Source: Candidatus Competibacteraceae bacterium (GTDB taxonomy: Bacteria > Pseudomonadota > Gammaproteobacteria > Competibacterales > Competibacteraceae). Taken from it: a stretch of 12,117 nucleotides of DNA. The stretch is from positions 1 to 12,117 of the forward strand of contig JAGRHM010000064.1 in assembly GCA_020445005.1 (NCBI GenBank), in the 5' to 3' direction. The position numbers were made by a program, and so were the translations under genes. This document shows, piece by piece, positions 1 through 6,913 of the stretch (positions are counted from its first letter, which is position 1; every line of letters begins with the position of its first letter). The notes below the pieces were generated by a model, which was not told where the DNA came from, searched no databases, and saw only the letters and a list, made by a program, of their open reading frames with translations.

Positions 1-426
1 CGCAAGATCATCGTCGACACCTACGGCGGTTCCGCCCATCATGGCGGCGGCGCTTTTTCCGGTAAAGACCCATCCAAGGTCGATCGTTCCGCGGCTTACG
101 CCGGGCGCTATGTAGCCAAGAACATTGTGGCCGCCGGCCTGGCGGACAAATGCGAAATCCAGGTCTCCTATGCGATTGGCGTTGCTGAGCCGACCTCAAT
201 CAGCGTCAATACCTTTGGCACCGGCAAGCTGGATGAAGATCGGCTGGTCACAATTATTCGCGGTCATTTCGATCTGCGGCCTTATGGCCTGGTCAAGATG
301 CTGGATCTGATCCGACCCATCTATCGCAAGACGGCTGCTTATGGACACTTTGGCCGGGAAGAACCAGAATTTACCTGGGAGCGCACCGACCGGGCCGACG
401 CGCTGCGCGAAGCAGCCGGACTCTGA
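1..426 (+). CDS. metK: S-adenosylmethionine synthetase, C-terminal part (5' end outside window)
   Basis: The enzyme condenses ATP and methionine to S-adenosylmethionine in the cytoplasm. The window opens inside the gene, and the frame starting at base 1 reads 141 residues to a TGA at 424-426. The segment contains the glycine-rich active-site signature of the family ([19 protein letters not shown], residues 15-33 of the fragment), followed by the conserved [12 protein letters not shown] and the core-domain segment ending [11 protein letters not shown]. Bacterial MetK is normally about 380-400 residues, so roughly the last third is present. ahcY lies 205 bases downstream behind an SAH riboswitch, and metF follows, so the locus groups SAM synthesis, SAH removal and methyl-group supply. 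The usual family spelling of one stretch is TYGGMARHGGG; here it reads [11 protein letters not shown], a mild local variant. Family assignment is secure. Confidence 0.97.
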   Translation, partial: RKIIVDTYGGSAHHGGGAFSGKDPSKVDRSAAYAGRYVAKNIVAAGLADKCEIQVSYAIGVAEPTSISVNTFGTGKLDEDRLVTIIRGHFDLRPYGLVKMLDLIRPIYRKTAAYGHFGREEPEFTWERTDRADALREAAGL

Positions 427-510
427 AGCCTTGTGATGCTCATGGAACAATTCGTTGGTGATCGTTGTCATTTGGCAAGTGATTGACCTGATGATCGCTG
501 TTTTATCTCC

Positions 511-519
511 TGCTTAATA
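511..519 (+). promoter_or_regulatory. Possible extended -10 element for the ahcY leader
   Basis: TGC followed by TTAATA (-10 at 514-519) would start transcription near 526, a few bases before the riboswitch aptamer begins at 531. No convincing -35 element lies 17 bases upstream. TTGGCA (472-477) and TTGACC (483-488) are present nearby but badly spaced. The position is sensible, but the sequence support is weak, and ahcY might instead be read through from metK because no terminator is visible between them. Confidence 0.25.
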
Positions 520-530
520 TTCCCGCCCCC

Positions 531-606
531 CACGCCGAGGGGCGCTGCAGCGGTCACCGACCGTCAGGCTCGGCGTGGCATGGCTTTTCATAAGCCAACG
601 GCGCCC
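531..606 (+). promoter_or_regulatory. S-adenosylhomocysteine (SAH) riboswitch
   Basis: Three pairings of the SAH riboswitch can be drawn exactly. P1 is CACGCCGAG (531-539) with CTCGGCGTG (569-577). P2 is CGGTC (551-555) with GACCG (559-563). The pseudoknot is GGGCGC (540-545) with GCGCCC (601-606). The conserved GAGG-GCGCTGC and CAGGCTCGG stretches of the aptamer are present. An extra 6-bp hairpin, TGGCTT/AAGCCA (581-586 with 592-597), sits between P1 and the 3' pseudoknot strand, a place where the family varies. The ahcY Shine-Dalgarno GGAG (622-625) starts 16 bases after the aptamer, so control of translation or leader stability is plausible. In this class SAH binding switches on SAH-recycling genes, which fits ahcY. 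The identification rests on sequence and structure together and is firm. Confidence 0.93.
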
Positions 607-631
607 GTTCATTCCAACACTGGAGAACGCT

Positions 632-2050
632 ATGAACGCCGTCGTGCGCGAAAAACCGTTTACCGACTTTCATGTCGCTGATCTATCCCTAGCCACCTGG
701 GGCCGCAAGGAAATCGCTATCGCTGAAACCGAAATGCCGGGATTGATGGCGATTCGCGAGGAATACCGGGCGCAACAACCGCTCAAAGGCGCTTGCATTG
801 CTGGCTCCTTGCACATGACCATCCAAACAGCCGTGCTCATCGAAACCCTGGCTGATCTTGGCGCGGATATCCGCTGGGCTTCCTGCAACATCTTCTCGAC
901 TCAGGATCACGCTGCCGCCGCGATTGCGGCCCAAGATATTCCCGTTTTCGCCTACAAAGGCGAGTCGCTGGTGGAATACTGGGATTTCACCCACCGTATC
1001 TTGGAATGGCCGAAGGGCGGCGCACCCAACATGATCCTGGACGATGGCGGCGACGCTACGCTGCTGGTCACCCTGGGCAGCCGGGCGGAGCAGGATCGCT
1101 CACTCATTGCCAACCCCACTTGTGAAGAAGAACAAGTATTGTTCGCCGCGATTCGCCAGCGGCTGGAGCGCCAGCCGGGTTGGTACTCGAAAATTCAAGC
1201 CAATATCCGAGGAGTGACCGAGGAAACCACCACCGGTGTTCATCGCCTGTACCAGATGGAGAAGGAGGGCCGCCTGCCTTTTCCGGTGTTCAACGTCAAC
1301 GACTCGGTGACCAAATCTAAATTCGATAATCTTTATGGATGCCGTGAATCGCTGGTGGATGGTATCAAGCGGGCCACCGATGTGATGATCGCCGGCAAAA
1401 TTGCCGTGGTCCTTGGTTATGGCGACGTGGGCAAGGGCTGCGCCCAGTCGTTGCGGGGCCTGGGCGCAACGGTGTGGGTGACCGAAATTGATCCTATTTG
1501 CGCCTTGCAAGCAGCGATGGAAGGTTATCGGGTAGTACGTATGGATGATGTGGCGGATCAGGCGGACATCTTTGTCACCACCACGGGCAACGTGAGCGTG
1601 ATTACCCATGACCACATGGCGCGGATGAAAAATCAGGCGATTGTATGCAATATTGGTCATTTCGATTCGGAGATCGCAGTCGCCAGTTTGAAAGAATATC
1701 GCTGGGAGAACATCAAGCCCCAGGTTGATCACATCATCTTCCCGGACGGCAAGCGGATTATCCTGCTAGCGGAAGGGCGCTTGGTCAACCTCGGTTGCGC
1801 CACCGGGCATCCCTCGTTCGTGATGAGCAATAGTTTTACCAACCAGACGCTAGCGCAGATCGAACTGTTCAATCATCGCGACCGTTACGAAAACCAGGTC
1901 TACGTGCTGCCCAAGCATCTGGATGAAAAGGTCGCGCGGCTGCATCTGGACCGGATTGGGGCGAAATTGACCACACTGACCCCGGAACAGGCGGCGTATA
2001 TCGGCGTCGCGGTGGACGGACCGTATAAGGCGGAGAACTATCGGTACTAG
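632..2050 (+). CDS. ahcY: S-adenosylhomocysteine hydrolase (adenosylhomocysteinase)
   Basis: This NAD-dependent cytosolic enzyme splits SAH into adenosine and homocysteine, relieving product inhibition of methyltransferases. The 472-residue protein has the length of the bacterial form with the extra insertion. Visible motifs are [16 protein letters not shown] (58-73), the DDGGD stretch (137-141), [13 protein letters not shown] (221-233) with the catalytic-site Lys228 and Asp232, the Rossmann motif [10 protein letters not shown] (262-271), NIGHFDSE (340-347) and the C-terminal KAENYRY whose Lys and Tyr reach the partner subunit's cofactor. The start is ATG 632 with GGAG at 622-625. An in-frame ATG at 575 is rejected because it lies inside the riboswitch P1 helix. 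The gene is controlled by the SAH riboswitch directly upstream. No defect is seen. Confidence 0.98.
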   Translation: MNAVVREKPFTDFHVADLSLATWGRKEIAIAETEMPGLMAIREEYRAQQPLKGACIAGSLHMTIQTAVLIETLADLGADIRWASCNIFSTQDHAAAAIAAQDIPVFAYKGESLVEYWDFTHRILEWPKGGAPNMILDDGGDATLLVTLGSRAEQDRSLIANPTCEEEQVLFAAIRQRLERQPGWYSKIQANIRGVTEETTTGVHRLYQMEKEGRLPFPVFNVNDSVTKSKFDNLYGCRESLVDGIKRATDVMIAGKIAVVLGYGDVGKGCAQSLRGLGATVWVTEIDPICALQAAMEGYRVVRMDDVADQADIFVTTTGNVSVITHDHMARMKNQAIVCNIGHFDSEIAVASLKEYRWENIKPQVDHIIFPDGKRIILLAEGRLVNLGCATGHPSFVMSNSFTNQTLAQIELFNHRDRYENQVYVLPKHLDEKVARLHLDRIGAKLTTLTPEQAAYIGVAVDGPYKAENYRY

Positions 2051-2057
2051 CAATGGT

Positions 2058-2094
2058 AAAGGTTGAGCGGCGAATCCCATCACGCTCAACCTTT
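2058..2094 (+). terminator. Stem-loop after ahcY, probable weak terminator
   Basis: AAAGGTTGAGCG (2058-2069) pairs with CGCTCAACCTTT (2083-2094) over 12 bp around a 13-base loop, beginning 7 bases after the ahcY stop. The run after the stem is TTTCCCAATTTT, not a clean U-tract, so termination may be partial. It could also protect the ahcY transcript end. It separates ahcY from metF, which lie 124 bases apart. Confidence 0.55.
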
Positions 2095-2136
2095 CCCAAT
2101 TTTCCACCTTCAGGAGCAACTCTCTGTTTCCGTTCC

Positions 2137-2161
2137 TGATGCCTGAAACTTGATACCTGAA
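2137..2161 (+). repeat. Short direct repeat in the metF leader
   Basis: TGATGCCTGAA (2137-2147) is followed at a 14-base interval by TGATACCTGAA (2151-2161), a match of 10 of 11 bases just upstream of the metF start. It may be an operator or chance. It is not a recognisable MetJ box or SahR site. Confidence 0.4.
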
Positions 2162-2174
2162 CCCCCCATACACA

Positions 2175-3032
2175 ATGCCCCAGTCAGACTGGCCAAAAAC
2201 CTTCAGTTGCGAATTTTTCCCACCCATTACCGCCGAGGGCTTCGCTAAACTCCAAGCGGCTCGCCAGGAATTATTGGTGATGCACCCGGCCTACTTCTCG
2301 GTTACCTACGGCGCCGGCGGTTCCACCCGCGACCGCACAGTAGAAGTGGTGCTGGATATTCAAGCCAATAGCGGCGTACCGGCCACTCCGCATCTGACCT
2401 GCATCGCTTCAACCCGGAGTAGTGTCCGCGAACTGTTAAACTACTATAAAGCCCACGGTATCCGCCGCATCGTCGCGCTGCGCGGCGATATGCCCTCTGG
2501 AATGCGTGATCCCGGCGAGTTTCGCTACGCTAATGAGCTGGTCGGCTTTATTCGCGAGGAATTCGGCGATCACTTCCACCTCGAAGTCGCTGCGTATCCT
2601 GAATACCACCCCCAAGCGTCCAACCCGGAACAGGATCTGCAAAACTTTCAACGCAAGGTCGATGCGGGCGCCAACAGCGCTATTACCCAGTATTTCTATA
2701 ATCCCGACGCCTATTTCCGTTTCATCGACCAATGTACGCGCCGGGGCATCGATATTCCCATCGTGCCAGGCATCATGCCGATCACCAATTTCACCCAGTT
2801 AGCGCGCTTTTCCGATGCCTGCGGCGCGGAAATTCCCCGGTGGATTCGCAAGAAGCTGGAAAGTTTTGGCGATGACCGCGACGCCATTCGCGCCTTTGGT
2901 CTGGACGCGGTTAGCGCGCTTTGCCGGACCTTACTCGATGGCGGTGCACCAGGCTTGCATTTCTACACAATGAATCAGACCGGATTAACCCTGGCCATCA
3001 GCGAACGGCTGGGATTGTTAACCGCCAATTAA
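2175..3032 (+). CDS. metF: 5,10-methylenetetrahydrofolate reductase
   Basis: The FAD enzyme reduces methylenetetrahydrofolate to 5-methyltetrahydrofolate, the methyl donor for methionine synthase. The 285-residue TIM-barrel protein matches the bacterial family length. Seen motifs are SCEFFPP near the N-terminus (11-17, with catalytic-type Glu13), VTYGAGGSTRDRT (43-55), TPHLTC (71-76), ALRGDMP (101-107, Asp105 of the flavin/folate site), QYFYNPDAYF (172-181), PGIMPI (198-203) and LHFYTMNQ (261-268). ATG 2175 is the only sensible start, since an in-frame TGA lies at 2151-2153. No Shine-Dalgarno precedes it (the bases just upstream are C-rich), so translation may be weak or need leader structure. 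With metK and ahcY it completes most of an activated-methyl cycle cluster. Confidence 0.96.
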   Translation: MPQSDWPKTFSCEFFPPITAEGFAKLQAARQELLVMHPAYFSVTYGAGGSTRDRTVEVVLDIQANSGVPATPHLTCIASTRSSVRELLNYYKAHGIRRIVALRGDMPSGMRDPGEFRYANELVGFIREEFGDHFHLEVAAYPEYHPQASNPEQDLQNFQRKVDAGANSAITQYFYNPDAYFRFIDQCTRRGIDIPIVPGIMPITNFTQLARFSDACGAEIPRWIRKKLESFGDDRDAIRAFGLDAVSALCRTLLDGGAPGLHFYTMNQTGLTLAISERLGLLTAN

Positions 3033-3059
3033 CCGATTTTAATCGGATTAAACAACAAC

Positions 3060-3079
3060 GCCCTTCCACATGGAAGGGC
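3060..3079. terminator. Bidirectional terminator between metF and the lipoprotein genes
   Basis: GCCCTTCC (3060-3067) and GGAAGGGC (3072-3079) form an 8-bp GC-rich stem with the 4-base loop ACAT. On the plus strand it is followed by the AT-rich ATTATATTTG. On the minus strand it is followed by GTTGTTGTTTAATC. It lies between convergent genes (metF ends at 3032, the minus-strand gene at 3101). A second small hairpin, CCGAT/ATCGG (3033-3046), directly follows the metF stop. Confidence 0.8.
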
Positions 3080-3100
3080 ATTATATTTGAAAACAAGAAC

Positions 3101-3664
3101 TTACTGAGCAGCAATCAGCGCTTTGGCATCCGGCCCCAGAGGCAGCACATAGTCATGGGAAGCCAGCACCAGATTATCAGTGGCGCGGATCAGACGAGCG
3201 TTGACGAACACCGACGTCCGGCCCACCGCATAGGTACCGGCAATCACCGCCGCCGCGTTATGCGACTGGCTGATCTCCCTGACAGAACGCGACAAAGCGA
3301 ACTCGCCCGCGCCCTCCTGAACGAAGATGTTATTACGCATCTTGATCTCGATCACCGTGAAACCCTGCTGGGCGAACCGCGAACCCAGTTGTTCGCCAAT
3401 CACGCGCCCCAAGCCCGATGACATTTCAAGATTGTTGATATCGACGAATGTCGCGGATAGCAGCGGCTCGCGCCGCTCCCGCAGCCAGGGCGCTCGTGTC
3501 AGCAGGGCATCCGCCGCCTGGTAGTTCTGGCCAATCAAGTCTGCATCCTGAATGATGGGACGAATAGGCAGGTCGTCCCCCGAGGAAGCGCAACCCTGGA
3601 TGCCCACCCAGCCGGACAGGGCCAAAAACGCGACCCCTGCGCGTAGAATTAGCTTCCAGTTCAT
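3101..3664 (-). CDS. FlgO-family outer-membrane lipoprotein
   Basis: The 187-residue protein starts with a lipoprotein signal: Lys/Arg in the first eight residues, a hydrophobic stretch, and lipobox IQGC with Cys25 as the lipidation site followed by Ala-Ser-Ser, which does not favour inner-membrane retention. The rest resembles the FlgO domain: AADALL at about 50-55, LLSATFVDINNLEMSSGLGR around 68-87, EQLGSRFAQQGFTVIEIKMR, GEFALSRSVREI and a C-terminal VNARLIRATDNLVLASHDYVL. FlgO was described as a Vibrio flagellum-associated outer-membrane protein, but many family members sit outside flagellar loci, as here, so I infer only an envelope role. Its ATG overlaps the stop of the upstream lipoprotein gene by four bases (3661-3664), so translation is probably coupled. 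Confidence 0.8.
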   Translation of the reverse strand: MNWKLILRAGVAFLALSGWVGIQGCASSGDDLPIRPIIQDADLIGQNYQAADALLTRAPWLRERREPLLSATFVDINNLEMSSGLGRVIGEQLGSRFAQQGFTVIEIKMRNNIFVQEGAGEFALSRSVREISQSHNAAAVIAGTYAVGRTSVFVNARLIRATDNLVLASHDYVLPLGPDAKALIAAQ

Positions 3665-4335
3665 GGGCCGACTACCTCCATAATACGAGTAGTAACAGGC
3701 GCGGGTCCGCGAGCGAGATATTGTCCGACATTGTTGTCACTGATGTAGTAGATATCCCGGAGGCTGACGATATAACGATCGCCGTTCATGATGGAAGTGG
3801 TGACAATGATTTCATGATCCGGGTTGTCGGTAATGTAACCGGTCACGATATCCGCTCCAACTGCCCCCACCATCCATGCCGCGGTTGAGCTTTGGTCGGC
3901 TATGCCGCGCAACACAAATACGCTGCTGGCCAAGCCCGTGAACAGCCCCGGCACCGGCCGAATGAAACCCCGATCATTATGTGCAACCACCTGCACGTCA
4001 TAGCTGAGCGGCAGACCTGCGGATGGATTTTCGGTAATCGAAAACCCTCTTTCGAGCAGGTGGGTTATTAACAGATTGTGAAACGCCTCGCCAAAATCGC
4101 TGTTATAGCGGGGCTGCTGGACGTACAGGGAAATCGGTCGCCCCTGTTGATCGCTGGAACCGATCAATGAGCCATGCAAGCGGTTGGCTACATCTTCAGT
4201 AAGAACATCCCAGTGATGTGCGGCCTGCATCTTTTTCTGGTAAGAGACAGGATAAGTGGTTGCAACAGGTATCTGGGACGCGCAAGCCCCCAGCCCCAGA
4301 CAGAGAATGACAAGAGAAGCATACGAGATTTTCAT
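3661..4335 (-). CDS. Uncharacterised lipoprotein, first gene of a two-gene operon
   Basis: The 224-residue protein has a lipoprotein signal with lipobox LGAC (Cys18), followed by Ala-Ser. The mature part contains an N-terminal helical-looking stretch, a segment around residues 82-120 (FGEAFHNLLITHLLERGFSI, then LSYDVQVVAHNDRG), and a hydrophobic glycine-rich region near 128-167 that could be membrane-associated. The order 'long helix, short conserved FG..L...L...GF, then a beta segment' is loosely like TrbH-type conjugation lipoproteins, but this is only a visual resemblance and no conjugation genes are near. ATG 4335 is preceded by GGGAG (4344-4348). The stop overlaps the FlgO-family start, so both proteins are probably made together. 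Function unknown. Confidence 0.8.
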   Translation of the reverse strand: MKISYASLVILCLGLGACASQIPVATTYPVSYQKKMQAAHHWDVLTEDVANRLHGSLIGSSDQQGRPISLYVQQPRYNSDFGEAFHNLLITHLLERGFSITENPSAGLPLSYDVQVVAHNDRGFIRPVPGLFTGLASSVFVLRGIADQSSTAAWMVGAVGADIVTGYITDNPDHEIIVTTSIMNGDRYIVSLRDIYYISDNNVGQYLARGPAPVTTRIMEVVGP

Positions 4336-4393
4336 GAGTTTCTCCCTCGGCTTTTTGTATCCGTTGTTAGCGGCGCTCTTACGAGTTTAGCGG

Positions 4394-4422
4394 GTTATAC
4401 CACCGGTTCCACCCCTTGACAA
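4394..4422 (-). promoter_or_regulatory. Sigma70-type promoter of the lipoprotein operon
   Basis: Read on the minus strand, TTGTCA (4417-4422) and TATAAC (4394-4399) are spaced by exactly 17 bases, each 5 of 6 to consensus. Transcription would start near 4387, leaving a leader of about 50 bases to the ATG at 4335. The -35 element lies inside the CCCTTG/CAAGGG hairpin at 4413-4428. Confidence 0.65.
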
Positions 4423-4432
4423 CAAGGGTTTT
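4413..4432 (+). terminator. Small terminator-like hairpin in the divergent region
   Basis: CCCTTG (4413-4418) pairs with CAAGGG (4423-4428) around ACAA and is followed by TTTT on the plus strand. No plus-strand gene ends just upstream, so it could stop read-through antisense to the lipoprotein genes before the nrdJ promoter. It could equally be incidental to the minus-strand -35 element that it overlaps. Confidence 0.35.
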
Positions 4433-4505
4433 GTAAATCGATCCATTGATTTTACCCACAAGTTGTAAACCGGCTGATTATCAGAGCAAACAACGTCTTA
4501 ATAAT

Positions 4506-4534
4506 TTGCTTCAACACATTATGTTGTATATAAA
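4506..4534 (+). promoter_or_regulatory. Promoter of the nrdJ genes
   Basis: TTGCTT (4506-4511), a 17-base spacer and TATAAA (4529-4534, 5 of 6 to consensus) predict a start near 4541. The first NrdR-like box occupies the spacer and the second lies just after the predicted start, the arrangement expected for a repressor blocking RNA polymerase. The rest of the 4336-4700 stretch holds the divergent promoter, the small hairpin and the AT-rich leader. I see no additional gene in it. Confidence 0.6.
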
Positions 4535-4561
4535 CCTACTTTAAACCACATTATGTAGAAG
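4514..4561 (+). promoter_or_regulatory. Pair of NrdR-like boxes, 32 bp apart
   Basis: The decamer CACATTATGT occurs at 4515-4524 and again at 4547-4556, exactly 32 bp apart, or three helical turns. Each sits in a context resembling the NrdR consensus ACACWATATATWGTGT: the first box (4514-4529) matches about 13 of 16 positions and the second (4546-4561) about 10 of 16. Paired NrdR boxes about 31-32 bp apart are typical of ribonucleotide reductase promoters. The downstream gene is a ribonucleotide reductase, so repression by the ATP/dATP-sensing NrdR is the natural inference. Confidence 0.65.
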
Positions 4562-4700
4562 CGTGGGTCTGGAATTTTTTCCCGTATCCTCTAAAATTCT
4601 CAATCCTGAATCACACATTATGCAGTTTTTCTCAATCCAGCACCCAACCACTCTTGATCCTGATCGCGCCATAATCAACTTTTCCAGAGACTCCAGGCTT

Positions 4701-6863
4701 ATGAAAATTGCGCACTTACAACCTGCTGTTGACCGTCTGACCACTGCCGCCGACGCGCCGCTGCAGCCCGCCTCCTGGGATATCTGGGACAAGAAATATC
4801 GGCTGAAATCCAAGGATGGACTTCCTGTTGACGAAACAATCGATGGCACTTACCAAAGGGTTGCCCATGCGCTGGCCGAGGTAGAGATAACTCCGGAACT
4901 ACGCGAACACTGGCGTGAAAAATTTTTATGGGCCTTACGCCACGGTGCGATTCCAGCGGGACGCATCATCTCGAACGCTGGCGCTTGGGAGCATAAACCG
5001 GCGACCTCGACCATCAATTGCACGGTGTCCGGCACGATTCAGGATTCGATGGATGACATTCTACGCAAGGTGCATGAAGCAGGGCTCACATTAAAAGCGG
5101 GTTGTGGCATCGGGTATTGCTTTTCCACTCTGCGCCCGCGCGGCGCTTATGTATCCGGGGCTGGGGCCTATACCTCCGGTCCCCTGTCGTTCATGGATAT
5201 TTACGACAAGATGTGTTTTACCGTCTCCTCGGCGGGTGGGCGGCGCGGCGCGCAGATGGGAACTTTCGATGTGGGCCATCCCGATGTCATGGAATTTATC
5301 CGCGCCAAGCGCGAAGCGGGGCGCTTGCGACAATTCAATTTGTCGCTGCTGATCACCCGTGAATTCATGGAGGCTGTCAAGGCGGATCAAGACTGGGTGT
5401 TAGCGTTCCCGATGATGGCTCAGGAAGTCGAACAGGATCGGGTTGACTTACATGACGCCTCGCGGATCGTCTGGCGTGAATGGCCCACGACTCAGGGATT
5501 GATCGTCAATGATCACGGCCAGGTCGCCTGCAAGATTTATCGAAAAATTCGTGCTCGGCGCTTGTGGGATGTGATCATGTCCTCAACTTACGACTATGCG
5601 GAACCGGGATTCATTTTGATTGATGAAGTCAATGCAATGAATAACAACTGGTTCTGTGAAAATATACAAGCGTCAAATCCTTGCGGCGAGCAAATGCTCC
5701 CTCCTTATGGATCTTGCTTGCTCGGTTCGATCAATCTCACCCAGTTCGTGGAGAATCCCTTTAAGAAAAAAGCCCGTTTTGATTGGGATGCCTACCGCCA
5801 GGTAATCGCCATTTTCACCCGGATGTTGGATAACGTTGTAGAGATTAATGGCCTACCGCTGGAGCAACAGCGTCGGGAAATTCTTAGCAAACGCCGGCAT
5901 GGCATGGGCTATCTGGGACTCGGTTCGACATTAACCTTGCTCGGTATGAAATACGGGTCACCGGAATCCCTGGCCTTCACCGATGAAGTCACTCGGGAAA
6001 TGGCACTCGTCGGCTGGCGGGTCGCTTTGGAATTGGCCCAGGAAAAAGGTCCGGCGCCTATTCTCGAACAGGAATTTACTATCACCGCCGATTTACTGCG
6101 CAAGCGCCCGGAGATGGCGGAAGATGGCATCCGCGAAGGGGATTGTGTCAAGGGTAAGGTTCTACACGCGCGCTATAGTCGCTATATGCAGCGAGTTGCG
6201 GAAGCTGATCCCGACTTGGTGAAGGCGTTGGCCGAAACCGGCGCCCGGTTCACTCACCACACGTCAATCGCGCCGACCGGCACTATTGCGCTCTCACTGG
6301 CCAACAACGCCAGCAACGGCATCGAGCCCAGCTTTGCCCATCACTATTCGCGGAACATTATCCGCTCTGGAAAAAAATCCAAGGAAAAAGTCGATGTATT
6401 CTCTTTTGAATTATTGGCCTATCGGCACCTGATTAATCCCAGGGCTATTCCGAATGCTCAATCGCCTGAAGAACAGTTGCCGGATGCGTTTATCACCGCC
6501 GATGACGTGACGCCCAAGCAACATGTCGACATCCAGGCCGCCGCACAAAAGTGGGTCGATTCCAGCATTTCCAAAACTGCCAACGTCCCCACCGATTTCC
6601 CTTATGAGGATTTCAAGGATATCTATCTTTACGCCTACGAGCAGGGTCTCAAGGGCTGCACCACCTTCCGTTTCAATCCAGCGGCCTTTCAGGGTGTGCT
6701 GGTCAAGGAGCAGGATCTGGCGAATACCCGCTACCGGTTTGTGTTGGAGGATGGCTCGGAAATCGAGGTGCAGGGCAACGAGGAAGTCGAGTATGACGGC
6801 GAAATTCACACAGCGGCCAATCTGTTTGACGCTATTAAGGAGGGGTATTACGGGAAATTTTGA
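4701..6863 (+). CDS. nrdJa: Class II (adenosylcobalamin-dependent) ribonucleotide reductase, catalytic subunit NrdJa
   Basis: This enzyme makes deoxyribonucleotides using a thiyl radical generated from adenosylcobalamin, with or without oxygen. From ATG 4701 it has 720 residues. The barrel shows NCTVSGT (redox Cys107), GCGIGYCFSTLRPRGA, NPCGE (326-330, thiyl Cys328 and Glu330), YGSCLLGSINL (redox partner Cys339) and the phosphate-binding APTGTIALSL. The protein ends in a small acidic beta domain (YDGEIHTAANLF...YYGKF) and lacks the C-terminal cysteine pair that thioredoxin reduces; that is supplied by nrdJb downstream. No ATP-cone is visible at the N-terminus. The start is uncertain: the frame is open from GTG 4563 and also has ATG 4620, but the first residues that look family-like (QPASWDIWDKKYRLK) follow ATG 4701. 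None of the three has a strong Shine-Dalgarno. Confidence 0.93.
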   Translation: MKIAHLQPAVDRLTTAADAPLQPASWDIWDKKYRLKSKDGLPVDETIDGTYQRVAHALAEVEITPELREHWREKFLWALRHGAIPAGRIISNAGAWEHKPATSTINCTVSGTIQDSMDDILRKVHEAGLTLKAGCGIGYCFSTLRPRGAYVSGAGAYTSGPLSFMDIYDKMCFTVSSAGGRRGAQMGTFDVGHPDVMEFIRAKREAGRLRQFNLSLLITREFMEAVKADQDWVLAFPMMAQEVEQDRVDLHDASRIVWREWPTTQGLIVNDHGQVACKIYRKIRARRLWDVIMSSTYDYAEPGFILIDEVNAMNNNWFCENIQASNPCGEQMLPPYGSCLLGSINLTQFVENPFKKKARFDWDAYRQVIAIFTRMLDNVVEINGLPLEQQRREILSKRRHGMGYLGLGSTLTLLGMKYGSPESLAFTDEVTREMALVGWRVALELAQEKGPAPILEQEFTITADLLRKRPEMAEDGIREGDCVKGKVLHARYSRYMQRVAEADPDLVKALAETGARFTHHTSIAPTGTIALSLANNASNGIEPSFAHHYSRNIIRSGKKSKEKVDVFSFELLAYRHLINPRAIPNAQSPEEQLPDAFITADDVTPKQHVDIQAAAQKWVDSSISKTANVPTDFPYEDFKDIYLYAYEQGLKGCTTFRFNPAAFQGVLVKEQDLANTRYRFVLEDGSEIEVQGNEEVEYDGEIHTAANLFDAIKEGYYGKF

Positions 6864-6875
6864 GGCTTCAGAAGT

Positions 6876-6909
6876 GCATGGGGACTGAGTTGCCGCTCAA
6901 TCCCCATGC
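6876..6909 (+). other. Stable hairpin 12 bases after the nrdJa stop
   Basis: GCATGGGGA (6876-6884) pairs with TCCCCATGC (6901-6909). After one mismatch, TGAG (6886-6889) pairs with CTCA (6896-6899) around the loop TTGCCG. There is no T-run on either side, so it is not a normal intrinsic terminator. It may protect or process the nrdJa mRNA end, or be the first helix of the structured RNA that follows. Confidence 0.6.
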
Positions 6910-6913
6910 GTGA

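Noticed and set aside
575-631. N-terminal extension of ahcY from ATG 575
   Set aside because: The ATG lies in the 3' strand of riboswitch P1, and the extension is not family-like; ATG 632 has the ribosome binding site.
1100-1732. 210-codon open frame on the minus strand opposite ahcY
   Set aside because: It lies wholly antisense to a certain gene, has no family-like motif and reflects codon bias of ahcY.
4416-4421. Plus-strand promoter with a perfect TTGACA
   Set aside because: No -10 element lies 16-18 bases downstream (CGATCC at 17), while the same bases serve a well-formed minus-strand promoter.
6876-6909. Terminator for nrdJa
   Set aside because: The stem is strong but followed by GTGAGGAGAC, with no U-tract.
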